Shown: positions 37,001-49,100 of the stretch, in pieces
Numbering within the stretch: position 1 is the stretch's first letter
How the letters are laid out: each line of letters begins with the position of its first letter
NCBI GenBank assembly: GCA_025917655.1
Contig: CP084619.1
Coordinates: 992,001-1,056,000, forward strand
Source: Chlorella sorokiniana
Taxonomy: Eukaryota; Chlorophyta; Trebouxiophyceae; Chlorellales; Chlorellaceae
DNA length: 64,000 nucleotides
Direction of reading: 5' to 3'
Notes under the pieces: generated by a model
Seen by the model: only the letters and a program-made list of their open reading frames with translations
Databases searched by the model: none
Told to the model about the DNA's origin: nothing
Position numbers and translations under genes: made by a program

Positions 37001-39312
37001 GTGGGCGCCGCACGTGGCTCCGGAGCCGCAGCGCACGCTGCGCTGCGGCAGCGCACGCTGTGTTGTGGCAGCGTCTTGCCGGGGGAGGGTGAGGCTTGCC
37101 AGGGCTGCTTGCGGGCTGTGAGGTTGGCGGGGAGAGGGGGCCACGAGCGGCAAATGCCGAGGCCGCCACGAGGGGCAGCCGTGCTGCGTGTGCCCAGCAG
37201 GCGGGGTGGCGGTGGCGGCGCCTCCAGCGCTGTTGTCAAGCTTGCTTGTGCGAGAGCAGGCCGTCGATGCCGCCTGCATGCCTGTGCCTACGCACCGTAC
37301 CTGAGTGTTGGCTGTCTGGTGAGTGATGGCCGCCCACCTTACCCCCCCCCAAAAAAACACAGGTGATGTTTGCGGAACCGCTGAGCTCTCGGCCGCTGCG
37401 TGGCTCCGGCGACAGCCTGCTGCAAGCGGAGGCAGACGCCGCCTCTGCCGGATCGGGGGCTACCTGGCAGGTGCGGGCGGCCCCCTGCTGGCACCACCCC
37501 GACGGCAACGCGGCGGCGGCGGCGGCAGCGGCGGTGGCGGCAGGCATGCACCACTCCTTCATGGCAGCTTCTCCCCAGGAGGGAGCCTGCAGCACCTCCA
37601 TGCAGCTGCACACGCCCATGACGGGTGAGCCCGCCTGGCCACGAGGCTGTGAAGAACACGGGTTCGAGCAGCCCAACAGGCTGCTTGTACCGGCAGGGGG
37701 GGGGGGGGCCGCAGACAGGCCAGGTACACCTCTGCACCCTGAAGCCCATCTCCCCCACCCATCCAAGCGCTCAGCCGCCCGGCCGGCCTCTGTGCACAAA
37801 TGGTCACGCTCGTGGCCCCTGCGCCCGCCCCCTCCCCCTCCCCCCCAAGCAGGCGAGTCCACCGCTGGCATTCTGCAGAGCAGCAGCTACACCGTGTCTG
37901 GGGAGCCCTCCCCCATCTCACGCGGCCACGCCCCCGCACACTCGGCCGCCGGCGCGGCCCCGCCTCCACCCACTCCTCGCCGCTGCGCCCGCTGTGGGCG
38001 CCCTGCTGGATGGCGCTGACCTGGCGGCGGTGCAGAGCAGCCTGGCCAACATGGCACTGCAGGTGGGTTTGTTCCTTGGTGGGTGGGTGGTGGTGGCGGA
38101 GGTTAAGATGCCTGTTGGGTGGTGGGGGCGAGGTGGCGGCGGCGGGGCCTGCAAGGCCGTGGGGCAGGGGTGGTGGCTGTGACAGCCCTTTCAGTGCGGA
38201 TGTTGAGGGAAGGGGCCGGGCGCTTGCCTTGCATCTCAGCCGGGCGTCTGAGTGGGCTCGCCGCTGCACCCACCCCAAGGGCTCCTCGCTCCAGCCAAGT
38301 TGGGCGCGCTCTGCTGCACTGCTGTCTCTCGCCCGCCCAAGCTCACGAGTGCCTCGCTCTCTTTGCACCCGCGCACGACTCGACCTTTTGTTCCCCGTGC
38401 CCCAGCAGGAGAACGGGCACATGCACTCGCCCGCCTCTGGCGCCACCGCCCTGTCAGCTCCCACGCTGAGCGACGGCGCCACCTCGTCGTGGCGCCCTCT
38501 CCCCCGACCACCTGCACCACCAGCATGCCCTGGCAGGCGGCGCCCCGGCGAGCACAGCGAGCAGGCGGCCGCCGCGGCCGCGGGCGGCGGCGTACGACGC
38601 GGCGGCGGCGGCGGCGGCGGCGCAGCGCGGCGCCGCCCCGGCGCCGCCGCCGTGTCGCCGCTGCAGGGCGGCATGGGCCAGGCTGCCTCCGCCCCCGCCT
38701 CTGCCGGCGTGAGCCCCATGAAGCCGCCGGGGCTGGCCCACGACGACAGCGTGGTGTACAGCGCGCTCAGCAGGCCCCTCCCGACTACGCCCTCACCCAC
38801 GTCTTCTCGCAAGTCGGCCCAGGTGGGGCGGTGCAGCGACGAGCCGGGGGCGCCCGCGCCATGCATGCAACTCGCCTTCTCACGCCCCACGCAATTACCT
38901 CACCTTCTCGCCTGACGCGTGCTCCTTGCCCTGCTGCTTTCCTGGGCTTCCTCCCCTTGCTTTGGTGCCGCCCCCTCCTCCCCTGCCCACCCCACCCCCT
39001 CCAGAAGAGCTGCACAGCCGCACCGACAAGGTGCTGCCCGCCCCCTTCCATGTGTGCAGTCGAGTATGTGCGCGTGCTGGCTGACGAGCGAGTGGCCATG
39101 GTCAAGTACGCGTCGCCTGAGGGCGCGCGCCTGGCGGTCGGCTCCCTCAACGGCACCGAGGTGCTGGGGAGGTGCTGCACGTGCGCCACTCGCCCCCTGC
39201 CCCTGCAGCTGCGCATGACGCCCTGACCTTGCGCGCCCCGCGGCGGGCAGGGCTGCTGGGCGGCGCTGTGCATGCGCGCAGCCAGCTCCACGACACGATG
39301 CTGCAGCCCTAG
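34024..39312 (+). CDS. RBM45-like protein with four RNA recognition motifs
   Basis: RNA-binding protein with the domain order of animal RBM45 (DRB1). Exon 1 (34024-34089) gives MSLSIDEPANSRLFVVAGRS, close to the RBM45 start; exon 2 is 34163-34231. RRM1 continues with FLRTVFEQFGNVQFTKYL and GVAYVKYDRASSAALAIEN. RRM2 holds SRLFMVVPKSS, GIVFVKYAKSSSACLAME and YKVKVMLAEPK. A long Ala/Gly-rich linker follows. RRM3 begins KTRLFVVVHK (36518) with LSRIFRTYPGMEYCDLKKD and GYAYVSYATPEAAAAAQAQL. RRM4 is split between PDYALTHVFSQ and RVAMVKYASPEGARLAVGSL. One G is missing from the run at 39166-39169; beyond it the frame reads LHVRHS and reaches the TAG at 39310. Other small shifts lie near 35735 and 36885. 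Confidence 0.85.
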
Positions 39313-40448
39313 GTCCGCATGCCGCGGCCGGCGCAGCAGAAGCTTGCCCGGTGCCGTGTGTGGCGGGCAGCCGCAGGATCTGCTGGTCCTTGGCCGGGTG
39401 CCGTCGGCGTCCTGGTCCCTGGCACGCTGCCAGCGTCTTGCCGCCAGGCTGGCAGCCCTGCCGCAGCCCCCCGCAGCAGCAGGCGCAGCCTGCATTCCTA
39501 GCTCCGAGCCATCTTTATGGCAGCTGGTCATGGCCGCAGCATCTTTTGTTTGTGTGTTTGTCTAACCGTGGCGGCATTCGGCAGCCGTGCAGCCGTGCGC
39601 TGCTGCTCTCCGGCGCCCGCCGCCTCCCTTGCATGCCCAGCCTCCTTTGATGCCTCACACCCCAACACCAGTCCCCTCCTGCTTTAAAAAACAAAAACAC
39701 TTGCTCTCCATCTGTTTCGTCCCCTAGGAACCCTTCTACCGCTCCCTGCTCTGACGCCTGCGCTGAACAGGTGCCTCGTCCGCTCGCTTGTCCGTGTGTG
39801 GGCGGGGCCGTCCCCGCTGCCGCCCTTCGTTTGCTAGCTGCCGCTCTTGACCGTGATGTGCCCTATGATGCGGCGATTCACTTCCTTTCCCACACTTCGA
39901 CGCAACCCTGCCTGGAGCCTGGCTGGGGAGGGCCCGGCCTCCCCACTTACTTTGGTGGGATGGCGCCGCCCCGGCTGCCGCCCCTCCCACCACCGCAGCA
40001 CTCCCTGGCCCTTGCCTGACAAGGCCTTTTTCAATGCACACACGCTCGCCGTCCCTCTGTGTCCCACTGCTGTGCTTACTTCTGCGCAAAGCGCCCTGAC
40101 TGCTGCTAGAGAGAAGAAGACCTGAACTTGCATGTGGTAGGCAGAAGACGATTCATTCGTATCCCGACCTTTTGCTCTGCTGAGCATGCCATCGGCCCAT
40201 CAAATCTCAATCCCAACGGTGTAAAGGCCAGCCTTGTAGGAGTGTATATGGCGGGGTTTGGGGGCAGGTGCCGCCTCTGCGCAAGGCAATCATACGGCGG
40301 TACGCGCGCCAGCACTGGCCCTGTCTTTAAAGCTCAACACGGCCTTCAAATCGCTGGTCTTCACACCCTGGTTCTCCCCATCGCACTCTTGGCCGTTGGA
40401 GAGCTTTGAAGTGAAGACCCGCGGCCTCGTCCCTTCTCTCTCCGCACC
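39313..40448. other. Intergenic region between RBM45-like and PUB genes
   Basis: Same-strand neighbours; it holds a 3' untranslated region and then the PUB promoter. A TTTAAA stretch lies near 40325, about 120 bases before the PUB ATG. No gene is supported. Confidence 0.45.
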
Positions 40449-41527
40449 ATGGGTTACGCAGGTCAGTCCTGTCTTGCCGGACTACCACCGTTTACTCAGC
40501 TTTGGTTTTGTTGCGAACTGGCGCCGTGACGCTTTGGGACTTTGAGTCGAGGCGAGCCTGCGCCTTGAAGCGCAGCTCGAGGACGCCGCGCCAGGCCTCA
40601 CAGCCTCTTGCTTACACTCAAAAGGACCCGTTGGAGGGCAGACGCCATGCAGCGCCCTCCCCAGGAACTCTTGGTGTCGCCACCAGCCTGCCAGCACAGG
40701 TCGTCGACCCCTTTGTGCACCTCTCCCTCCGCTCTCCCTGCAAGCAGGCTACTTCAGCACAACAGCTCGCATCAAGGACAAGCGAACTCCGCTGGAGCAG
40801 GCACTGAGCGCGGTGCCTGACTTGGAGACGCTGCAGCTGCTGGAAAAGGTGGGTGGTCACCCTTTGCCGCCCCACCGCGCCGGGGCGCACCCACGTGCCA
40901 AGCCTGCTGCGCCTGCATCACCGCCCGCAGCTGGTGTACAACGTGGTTGTCCAGCCAGGCGAGGACAAGTTCAGGCGGCTGAAGCTCAGCAACGCCAAGA
41001 TCCGAGCCGGCATCATCGAGGCGGAGGGCGGGCTGGCCGCCATCCGCGAGCTGGGCTGGCAGCAGTCCGAGGAGGACGGCGAGGCGGTGCTGACGCTGCC
41101 CAAGGGCGTGGCCACCATGGTGCAGGTGGGTGTGTGTGTAGGGGGTGGGGGGCTGCCTGGTGGTGACGTGCGCTGTGGGTGCCAGGTTTGTGGAGGGCCG
41201 AGGGCTGCAAGCGTTGCTGCAGGCTGACCTGCTTCCCTGGGCGCTGGCCCCCCCTTTCCCCAGGTGCGCGCCATCCAGGAGGCGCAGCAGGAATGCAAGA
41301 AGCGTTCGGCAAAGGACCTGGTGCAGCGCAGCCGCGCGGCCGCCAGCCTGCCGGGGTCGGAGGAGCAGGAGGCGCTGCGGCGCCAGCTGGACGCCGACCG
41401 CGCGGAGCGCGCCACCCGAGAGCCCGTGGCGCAGGCCAGCGTGGCGCGGCAGCTGCCGGGCGCGGGCGGCGGCCCCAACATCGCGACCGCCAAGGACGTG
41501 GGCATGACCTCCGGCTGCGGCTGCTGA
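40449..41527 (+). CDS. PUB-domain protein with C-terminal CGC
   Basis: Complete 190-residue protein in four exons: 40449-40461, 40748-40848, 40931-41125 and 41264-41527, all in frame. The PUB domain, which in other proteins binds the C-terminal tail of the AAA ATPase p97/CDC48, spans residues about 15-105: ALSAVPDLETLQLLEK, VYNVVVQPGEDKFRRLKLSN and GGLAAIRELGWQQSEEDGE. A charged helical region follows (QEAQQECKKRSAKDLVQRSR). The last residues are MTSGCGC. A terminal Cys-X-Cys is the geranylgeranylation signal of many Rab proteins and could also be palmitoylated, so membrane attachment is possible. A role linking p97 to a membrane is inference. Confidence 0.88.
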
Positions 41528-41687
41528 GCGCGCCCGCTGAAGGGAGCGCGCTCCAGTCGCCGTCATGAATGTATACAGCAGCATTTCGTTTGGCACTCTC
41601 TGGCTTCCCCCTTCTGCCCCCGCCAACTGAAGTTCTTTTGTGTATCCTGCCATTCTGCAGCATGTATACTCACTGAAATGCTTGACC

Positions 41688-41692
41688 TGTAA
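41688..41692 (+). terminator. TGTAA poly(A) signal, PUB gene
   Basis: TGTAA about 160 bases after the PUB stop and about 170 bases before the next ATG on the same strand. Confidence 0.55.
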
Positions 41693-41860
41693 TTTAGAGG
41701 CGTAACTGCACCAGGGCTTGTTGGCGCCCGGGAGCGTCGGGACAACAGTGCATCTGCAAGCGTCCTGCCTTCCGCTCAGGACTGGTTGTTCTTTAGCCCT
41801 CGATTGAGTTGCGCTTTTGCTGGTCCAGGGTTCAGCTATTCTGAAGACCAAAGTTCTGTA

Positions 41861-44800
41861 ATGGCCGAGACCGAGGCGGAGAACGGCGTGGAGCTTGCGC
41901 AGGTGAGCAACGGCATCAGGGCGATCTTTGAAAGTCTCCATGCTGGCCAGCCGATGGCGTCCTTCCCGCTGGACAGCTCGCTGCCGCTGTTGCCGCCGCC
42001 GCCGCCTGCCGTCGCTGGGCCAACCTCCTGCTGGCAACGACAGCCGCACCCCTGGGCCCCCTCCCCTCCTTCTGCCAACACATCAGACCAGCAATGGCGG
42101 CGGTCAGGCGGCGGCGGCGCCTCCCGCGGGCAAGCCCAGCGAACACGTGGTGATCAGCCCCTTCCGCGACGCGCCGGCCGAGGTGTCGCTGTCCCAGGTG
42201 GACCCCGCGTACCTCGAGTACCGCGAGATGACCGACATGCGGGAGCCGTACAGGCGAGGAGGGGACGGGGGGTAACAGAGGCAGCTGGGCAGGCCCGGGC
42301 GGGGTGGGAGAGGTGGGGGATGAGCGGGGGCGCGCGGGTGGGCTCGCCGCCCTGTCCCTCGCGCTCTTACCTCCCCCTCCATGCTGCTGCACGCCCCGTC
42401 ATCACCACAGGGGCATGCCCTGGTTGACGAGTGCCTCGCCGATTACTGCCGCTGCCTTTCCCCCTCCCCCGGCTGGCGCAGGATCCCCGCGGAGTACCTG
42501 GTGGGGGCCAAGCCGTTTGTGGGGCCCGGCGTGGCCGACACCCCCTCATCGCCTTCATCAACGCCAAGAGCGGCGGCCGCGTGGGGCCCCGCCTCCTCAC
42601 CGTGCTCTTCCGCAGCCTGGGCCAGGCGCAAGTGGTGCGGCGGCGGCGGCCACTGCGTTGCCCGCGCAGGCAGCCCCGCCCGTCCGCTTGCAGCGCGTGC
42701 TGCATGCTGCTGGCTCCACCCGGCCGCCTGTTTGAGCCGCATGCCTGCCCGCCCCACCCCTGCTGCCGCAGTTCGACCTGGCTGACTCGCGCCCCGCACC
42801 CGTGCTGAAAGCCATCTGGGACAATCTGACCGCAAGGGAGGCGGAGGGCGATGCGCTGGCAGGCCACATTCGCAGGTGGGTCGGTCGGCAGCTTTCAGCA
42901 GCTGCCGCCGCGCCGGCCGGGCGCTGGGCCTCTCGCGCAGCACCCTACTGCTGGGCGGCTGCACGCCGTTGCGAGTTCCTTGAGTTCACGCGGCCAGAAG
43001 CTGCAGAAGCTGCAGAGCTGCTGTCATGCACTGCCACCGCTGCCGCCCGCCCCCCCCGCCGCCGCTTCCGCCGCAGGAACCTGCGCATCCTGGCGGCGGG
43101 GGGGACGGCACCGTCACGTGGCTGCTGAAGACGGTGAGGGAGCTGGGGCTGGATCCGCCGCCCCCGGTGGCCATCATGCCCCTGGGCACCGGCAACGACC
43201 TCTCCCTCTCCTTTGGCTGGGGCAACATGTTTCTAGATCGCTGGATCCGCGCGCCGCAGGTGCGCAGCTGGCGTGGGGGTGGGGGCAGGGTTGTTGGGGG
43301 GTTGCGGAGCGGAGGGCAGAGGCACGGCGCGTCTCGTCCTGAATCTTTCTATGGTGCTGGGGGCGTGATAAAGCTGCCAGGCGGCTGGCCCTGGAGCGCG
43401 AGCCAGCACTGTCTTTCTTCCCGGGCAAGTTCTTGGAGCGTCCTCCCCCACCACACACACACACACACCACCGACGTAACCACCCCCCCCCCCCCCCCCC
43501 CCCACACACAGCTGTACACCACCCTCAAGCGCTTTGCCGATGCCAGCCTGCGCCACCTGGACTGCTGGAGTGTGCGCGTCACCGCCCCCGAGGACGGCTT
43601 CTTCCCTGAGCTGCCCTACGCGCTGGCCCACACACCCGGCAACGTGGGCACCGCCGCGCCTTGCTGCCGCGCACCGCCGTGCAGCCGCCGCCGTGCAGCC
43701 GCGCGGCAGCTGACCAGGATGTGGTGTACGGCCGGCATGGCGGCCCAGCGGCACAAGCATGCGTGCTCGTCACGCTGCCGCCGTGCCGCACCGGCCGCTT
43801 TAGGGACTCCAGCGCGCCAGCCCTGCGGCAGCGCGGGCGTGGCCGTATGGCTGCCACCCGTCGACCCTGGCCGCCCCCCCGCTGCCTTGCCTGCAGCCCC
43901 GCCAGGTGGAGGGCCTGTTCTGGAACTACCTCAGCCTGGGGCTGGATGCGGAGGCGGCCTACGGCTTCCACACGCTGAGGGAGGCGCACGGCTGGGCAGC
44001 CTCCAGCCGGGCACTCAACCAGGTGTGTGTCTGGGGGGGCGGCAGCGGGCGCCCGCTGGGGCAGCTGAGGGGCGGAGGGAGCGCGTGCTGAGCGTCCGGC
44101 CTTGCTCTGCTGGCCATCCTGCGGCGCCTCGGGCACAAGAGGGTGCTTTTGGGCTGAGCCGGGAGGGGGGCAGCCAGTGTGGACCGCGGCCCAAGCATCC
44201 CAGGACGCTGCGCCGCGTGTGAACGTGTACTGCACCGTACCGCCACCTGTACCGCAGGCCTGGTACTCCTGGTACTCCTGCACCAGCGGCTGGTTCTGTG
44301 GCGCGCAGGCAAGCCACGGCTGCGGGGCGGCGCCGCCGCTCTGCTCTGCTGCTTAACCCGGCCATCCTGCAGCCTGCCTTTTGTGCAGCCGCTGCTTGAA
44401 TCCCCCCAGCCAGTCTGCTGGCGGCTGCGCACCCCTGAACACCCTCCTTCGCCTGCACCCCCCGCAGCCGCTGACCAACAAGCTGCGCCTGCGGGTGCGG
44501 GACGAACGGGGGGGCGTGGCGCGAGGTGGCGGTACCGCGCAGCGTGCGTGCCCTCGTACTGCTCAACATACAGGTGAGGGCGGGACGGCCTGAGCTGGCA
44601 GAGCAAGGGTGGGGGCGCCTGCAGCGCTCGCATCCCCCAGGGTCCAGGCTGGGGCTGCAGTTGACTGGCGGCCGTGCGCCCAATGGAAGTCTGTCGGCAG
44701 CACCCAGGCGGCGCTCTCTCTCACCGCACGCGCTCGGCTGGCGCCCCATCTCCTCTGCAACCCCCACGCCTCGCGATCCCCCCCACACACACACAGAGCT

Positions 44801-45837
44801 ACGGCGGCGGGCGGGACATTGTGGGCCTGGGCGACCGCACGCTGCTGCAGGGGCAGGAGTTCAGGCGGGCGCCCATCTTTGATGACGGGCTGATCGAGGT
44901 GTGTGTGTGTGTGTGTGGTGGTGGGTGGGTGTGGGTGTGTGGGGGGGGGGGCGCGCGGGTGTTGAGCAGGTGTGGGCGTGGTGGAGGGCCCATGCCATGC
45001 GGGCTTAGAGGTGGAGATGTGCTGCGCCTGCCATGGTGTGCGTCCCGGATGCTCACATTTTGTGTCCAGCGCTGCTGGGGCACCCTGTGGCGCCCTTCCC
45101 CCACTAAACACACACACCAACACAAAAGCCCCCACCCCTCTCCCCTCCCTCCTTTTCACCCCAGGTGGTTGGGTTTGGGTCTGGCTGGCACGCCGCCCTC
45201 ACCATGGCCCAGCTGAGCAGCAAGGTGCACGCGGTGCGGCTGGCGCAGTGCGCCGAGGTGGAGCTCACCCTGCAGGCTCGCGGGGGCAGGGTGAGCAGCC
45301 GCACCCCCAAATCGACACGCCGCGTGGGTGCATCGTCACGCCGCCACCGCAGTGGCGGCGGCGCTCGTGTGTGCGTGCAGCGCCGGGCTGCGCTGCCTGG
45401 CCTGGCGCCGGCCAGGCGGCCGGACCGGCCAGCTGGACGCAGCGCTGGTTGGTGTCTGCGCTGCGTTGACTCGGCCCTGCGCTGCGCTGTGCTGTGCTGT
45501 GCAGGTGCATGGGGAGCAGGGCCACACACACATGCAGGTGGATGGAGAGCCGTGGCGGCAGCCCATCCCCGCAGCGGCGGCGCGCCCCCGCGCCCCTCGC
45601 CCGCGGCCCTGCAGGAGGCGGGGCCGCCGGGACAGGCACAGCAGGCGCAGCAGACGCAGCAGGCTCAGCAGGTAGTGGTGCACGTCGCGCATGCCGGGGT
45701 CAGCTCCATGCTGCACAACGAGGCCGAGCCGCAGGGGGCGGCGGGTGCGAGCCATCGCGGCGCGCGGCGCCCAGCTCTCCTCGCCCCTGGACCCCCGCTT
45801 CAGCATGCTGTGGCCAGCGCACAGCGTGGCGCGCTAA
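41861..45837 (+). CDS. DGK: Diacylglycerol kinase (C1-less, plant type)
   Basis: Phosphorylates diacylglycerol to phosphatidic acid with ATP. Exon 1 (41861-41902) encodes [14 protein letters not shown]; exon 2 starts near 42087. The catalytic domain opens with [18 protein letters not shown], contains the ATP-binding [16 protein letters not shown] (43090-43130) and continues [17 protein letters not shown]. The accessory domain follows: [68 protein letters not shown] and [13 protein letters not shown]. The region before the kinase domain is too short for C1 zinc fingers, which fits plant cluster II/III enzymes (soluble or peripheral). One G is missing from the run at 43098-43104 inside the GGDG motif. 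The stop at 45837 follows a further small shift near 45745; the final residues are [10 protein letters not shown]. Confidence 0.92.
43452..43511. repeat. CA tract and 21-base C run at a DGK acceptor
   Basis: A CA repeat (43452-43468) and 21 C in a row (43483-43503) end in the acceptor cacacacag. The matching donor side of the intron is GT- and G-rich. Confidence 0.9.
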
Positions 45838-46124
45838 CACCCCGCCTCCCCCGCCTCGCCGCCGACCGCACTCTCCTGCCCCTTGCGCCCTGTGCTCCTC
45901 CGCCGAGGTGCAAGCACGCTTTCTTCCCGCACCGTGCAGAGCAACCTTTTCCCAAACTGTATTTTTCCTTGTGCCAAACCTTGTCAGCAAGCTGGCAGGC
46001 GGGCGTGCCGCGACCATCTGCTGTCGTTCAAAGCAGGCACGGGTTGGTGAAGAGGAGCGGTTGCAGCAAGCTGGTACATTTCTCAACTGGAGGTTCCTCA
46101 ACTTGGGCTGCTTGCACGGCTGCC

Positions 46125-49100
46125 TCACGCCCCCGCCAGCAACACCTCCCGCGCCTGGTCCGAAACAGCCTCCAGGAACGCCGCGAAGCTGGGGGCTGAT
46201 CCTGCTGCTGCTGCTGCTGCTCCCCTCGCTCAGGCCCCTGCTGCCCCGGCGGCGGCGGCCTGGGCGGCGAGTCGGTGGCGGCGTCAAACGGCCCGCGCGT
46301 CGCGGCTGCCGCCGCCGTCGCCACGCCAGCGGCAGCAGCCGGCGGCGGCGGCGGCGCATCCTCCAGCAGGGCGTAGAAGGGGCGGCGTCGTGCACACCCT
46401 CACGTAGCAGCAGCAGGTCGGGGTGGGTCGCCGGGCGGCACGCACCGCCGCCAGGCTGCGGCGCAGCAGGCTGGCCGCGGGGGCGGGAAGGGCGGCGGCG
46501 CCGCCGCGCCGCCGCCTTCACCGCCGCCGCCGTCATCGCCGGCTCGAGTGTAGAGGCAGATGAGGTGGGAGTAGGTGTCCAGGACCCAGATGGGCTGCTG
46601 GCTCAGCGCCAGCGCTGCGGTGGAGAGCGAGTGGCGCCACACCGCCACCTCATCGGGGCTGCGCCAGCTGGACAGCTGCGGGCACAGCGCCACGCCGCAC
46701 TCGTCGGGCGGCAGGCAGGGCAGGCGGGCGCGCAGGGCGGCGGCGGACTCGGGGTGGCTGCCACCTGGCAGGCTGCCGCCGCCGGCGCCGGGCAGCTGGA
46801 GCAGGGGGCCGCGCAGCAGGGCGTAAACGGTGTGGGGCAACTGCTGCAGCGACTCCCAGCCGGACAGCGAGGCATCCACCTGAAATGATGGGGGGGGTTC
46901 TAAAAAGAAGGAAATGGGGTGGGTTGGGTGGGGAAAGCAGCGAAAGCATGTGCGTGTGTGTTGAAGTCGCCGGAGCGGACGGCGGTATAGCGGCGGGCTG
47001 GTCGCCCGGCTGCGCCCAGCATGCATCCTGGCCATTGCTGCAGCCAGCTGCGCTGCTGGCGCCAGGGCTGGAGGGGCCCCATGCACGCCTGCCACCCCAC
47101 CTCGGGCACCGCCGCCGGTTCCGCGTCGCGCCGCCGCCGCCGCGGCCCCCTTGGTGCAGCCGCCCCTCTGGGTCGGCTGCCCGCGCCGCCAGCAGCACCA
47201 GCCAGTCGACCAGCATGGTGCGCGGCGGCGGCGCCCCGCGGCCGCAGCCTCCAGGGCTTTGTGCGCCGCCAGGCAGGCGGTGGCCTCGGCGTCGCAGCCC
47301 TGCAGCAGCGCGCGGGTGGTGGGCGCCAGGGGGCCGCCGCCGTCGCGATGCGCATGCGCCGCTGCAGCACCCAGCTGCGCGGCATCGAGGGGTGGGAAAC
47401 AGGGCATGAATGCAGTGAACCAGCAGTGCACAGCGCAGTGGATGGAGTCACAGCAGGGGAAGCAGTGAACAGGCGCTCCCCCTCGGCTTCTTCCTCCCAG
47501 CACCCGCCCAGGCGCCTCACCGGCTGCGCCCCCTGTACCGCCACCGGCAGCAGCACGCTGTACTGCAGGGCCAGCTGCACCGCGGCGGCGCCCGCCCCGC
47601 CGCGCCGTCGCTGCGCTCCAGCTCCAGCGCAATCGCGTCTCCGGGGCCGCAGGACACCATGCGGAACAGGCCCTCCTCCTCCCTGCACCAGAGAGGGGCA
47701 CGCGCGGCTGCACACGTCAAACCGGGCGGGGGTGCTGCTGCAGAGGGGCGCAGACCCTCTCCGGGACACGCAGGGGGTGGGCCCTGCCGAGGGGCACCGC
47801 TTGGCGGCGCGACGCAGAGGGGCTCGGCAGGCTCGGCAGGCTCAGCGCAGCCCAGCAGGCTCAGCGCGATGCAGCGGGCGTGGCGGGCAGAGGGGCGCGG
47901 CCTGCCTGTCTGCCGTCAGGCGCCCGTAGTACCCCGTCAGCGCCACCTCCGGCGAGCAGCGCACGCGCAGCAGGCAGGCAAGGCGCGCGGCTGCGTCACG
48001 CACTTGTAAACGTCCTGGGGGAGTGTGTGGGTGTGTGTGTGTGGGGGGACCATGGTGTGTTAGATGCGTGTGCTAGGGGCGGGGGCGCCGGGACGCAGCC
48101 CAGCGGGGGCCGGGCGAGGCGGGGCGGACCAGCGGACACAGGAGTGTGTTTGGAAGGGGTGGGTGGGGTGGGGGGCAGGGCCCCACCTGCGGCAGCGGCG
48201 CGTGCTCCAGGGAGGGGTAGAGAAGCAGAGTGCCGCCGCTGGAGGAGGCCAGAGGCTCCAGAAGGCTCACGCCTGGGGGGGTAAATGCAACGCTGCTGGG
48301 AGTGGGAGGCTCCGGTGTGGTGGCCCCTGCCCGGCCGCGCCCTGGGGGCCAACACGCTGGCAGAGATCTGCGCACGGCGGCCCGCTGTTGCAGCCTTTTC
48401 TTGTTAAACTGGCCCCTGCAGCCTTGGCAAGGCCCCCTCCTGCCTTGTAACCCCACACACACAGACACACACCCCGCACACACGCACACACAGACACGCG
48501 CGCCCACCCCCACCCCACCCATCCAGCGCGGGCAGGCCGCAAAGATGTCCACCGCAACTCCCAGCGCCGCCGCCGCCGCCCCCGCCTGCGCGTAAAACTG
48601 CGCAGCCGCCGGCTCCACCACCAGATCCCGCGGCGCCACGCCCGGCGGCGCGGCGTGCGACAGGTCCCCAGCGGCGCTGGTGGCGGCGGCGGCAGCGGCG
48701 GCGGCGACCGCCGCCGCCGCCGCCTCGGCCTCAGCGCGCTCGGCCGCTGCGTCGCCCCAGGCTGAGAGCTCGGGGTAGGCTGGGTCCAGCAGGAGCCCTG
48801 CCATTTCCTGCATGGCGGCGGCAGAAGTGCGGCAGCAGGCGCTTGGCCCGGCAGGCCCGTAAAGAAAGCGAGGCACAGCCTGCAGGAGAGCGGGCTGTGC
48901 TGCCCGATTAGCAGCGGCCTGCCGCCTCGGCTTGCCTTGGCCGCACGCTCAGCCGCCGCCTCTGCCGCCTTCCTCGCAGCCGCCGGGTCTGCTGCTGGCG
49001 TGCGCGGCGCCACGGCGGCCCCCGGGCCCGCGTTTGGCGGTCCCGACAGGAACAGCAGCAGGCGCATGCCCGGGAAGCCTTGCGCCGCCGGCAGCGCCGC

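Noticed and set aside
24829-44960. TG/CA and G/C tracts as CRISPR-like or mobile repeats
   Set aside because: They are simple-sequence tracts at intron ends, without spacers or element structure.
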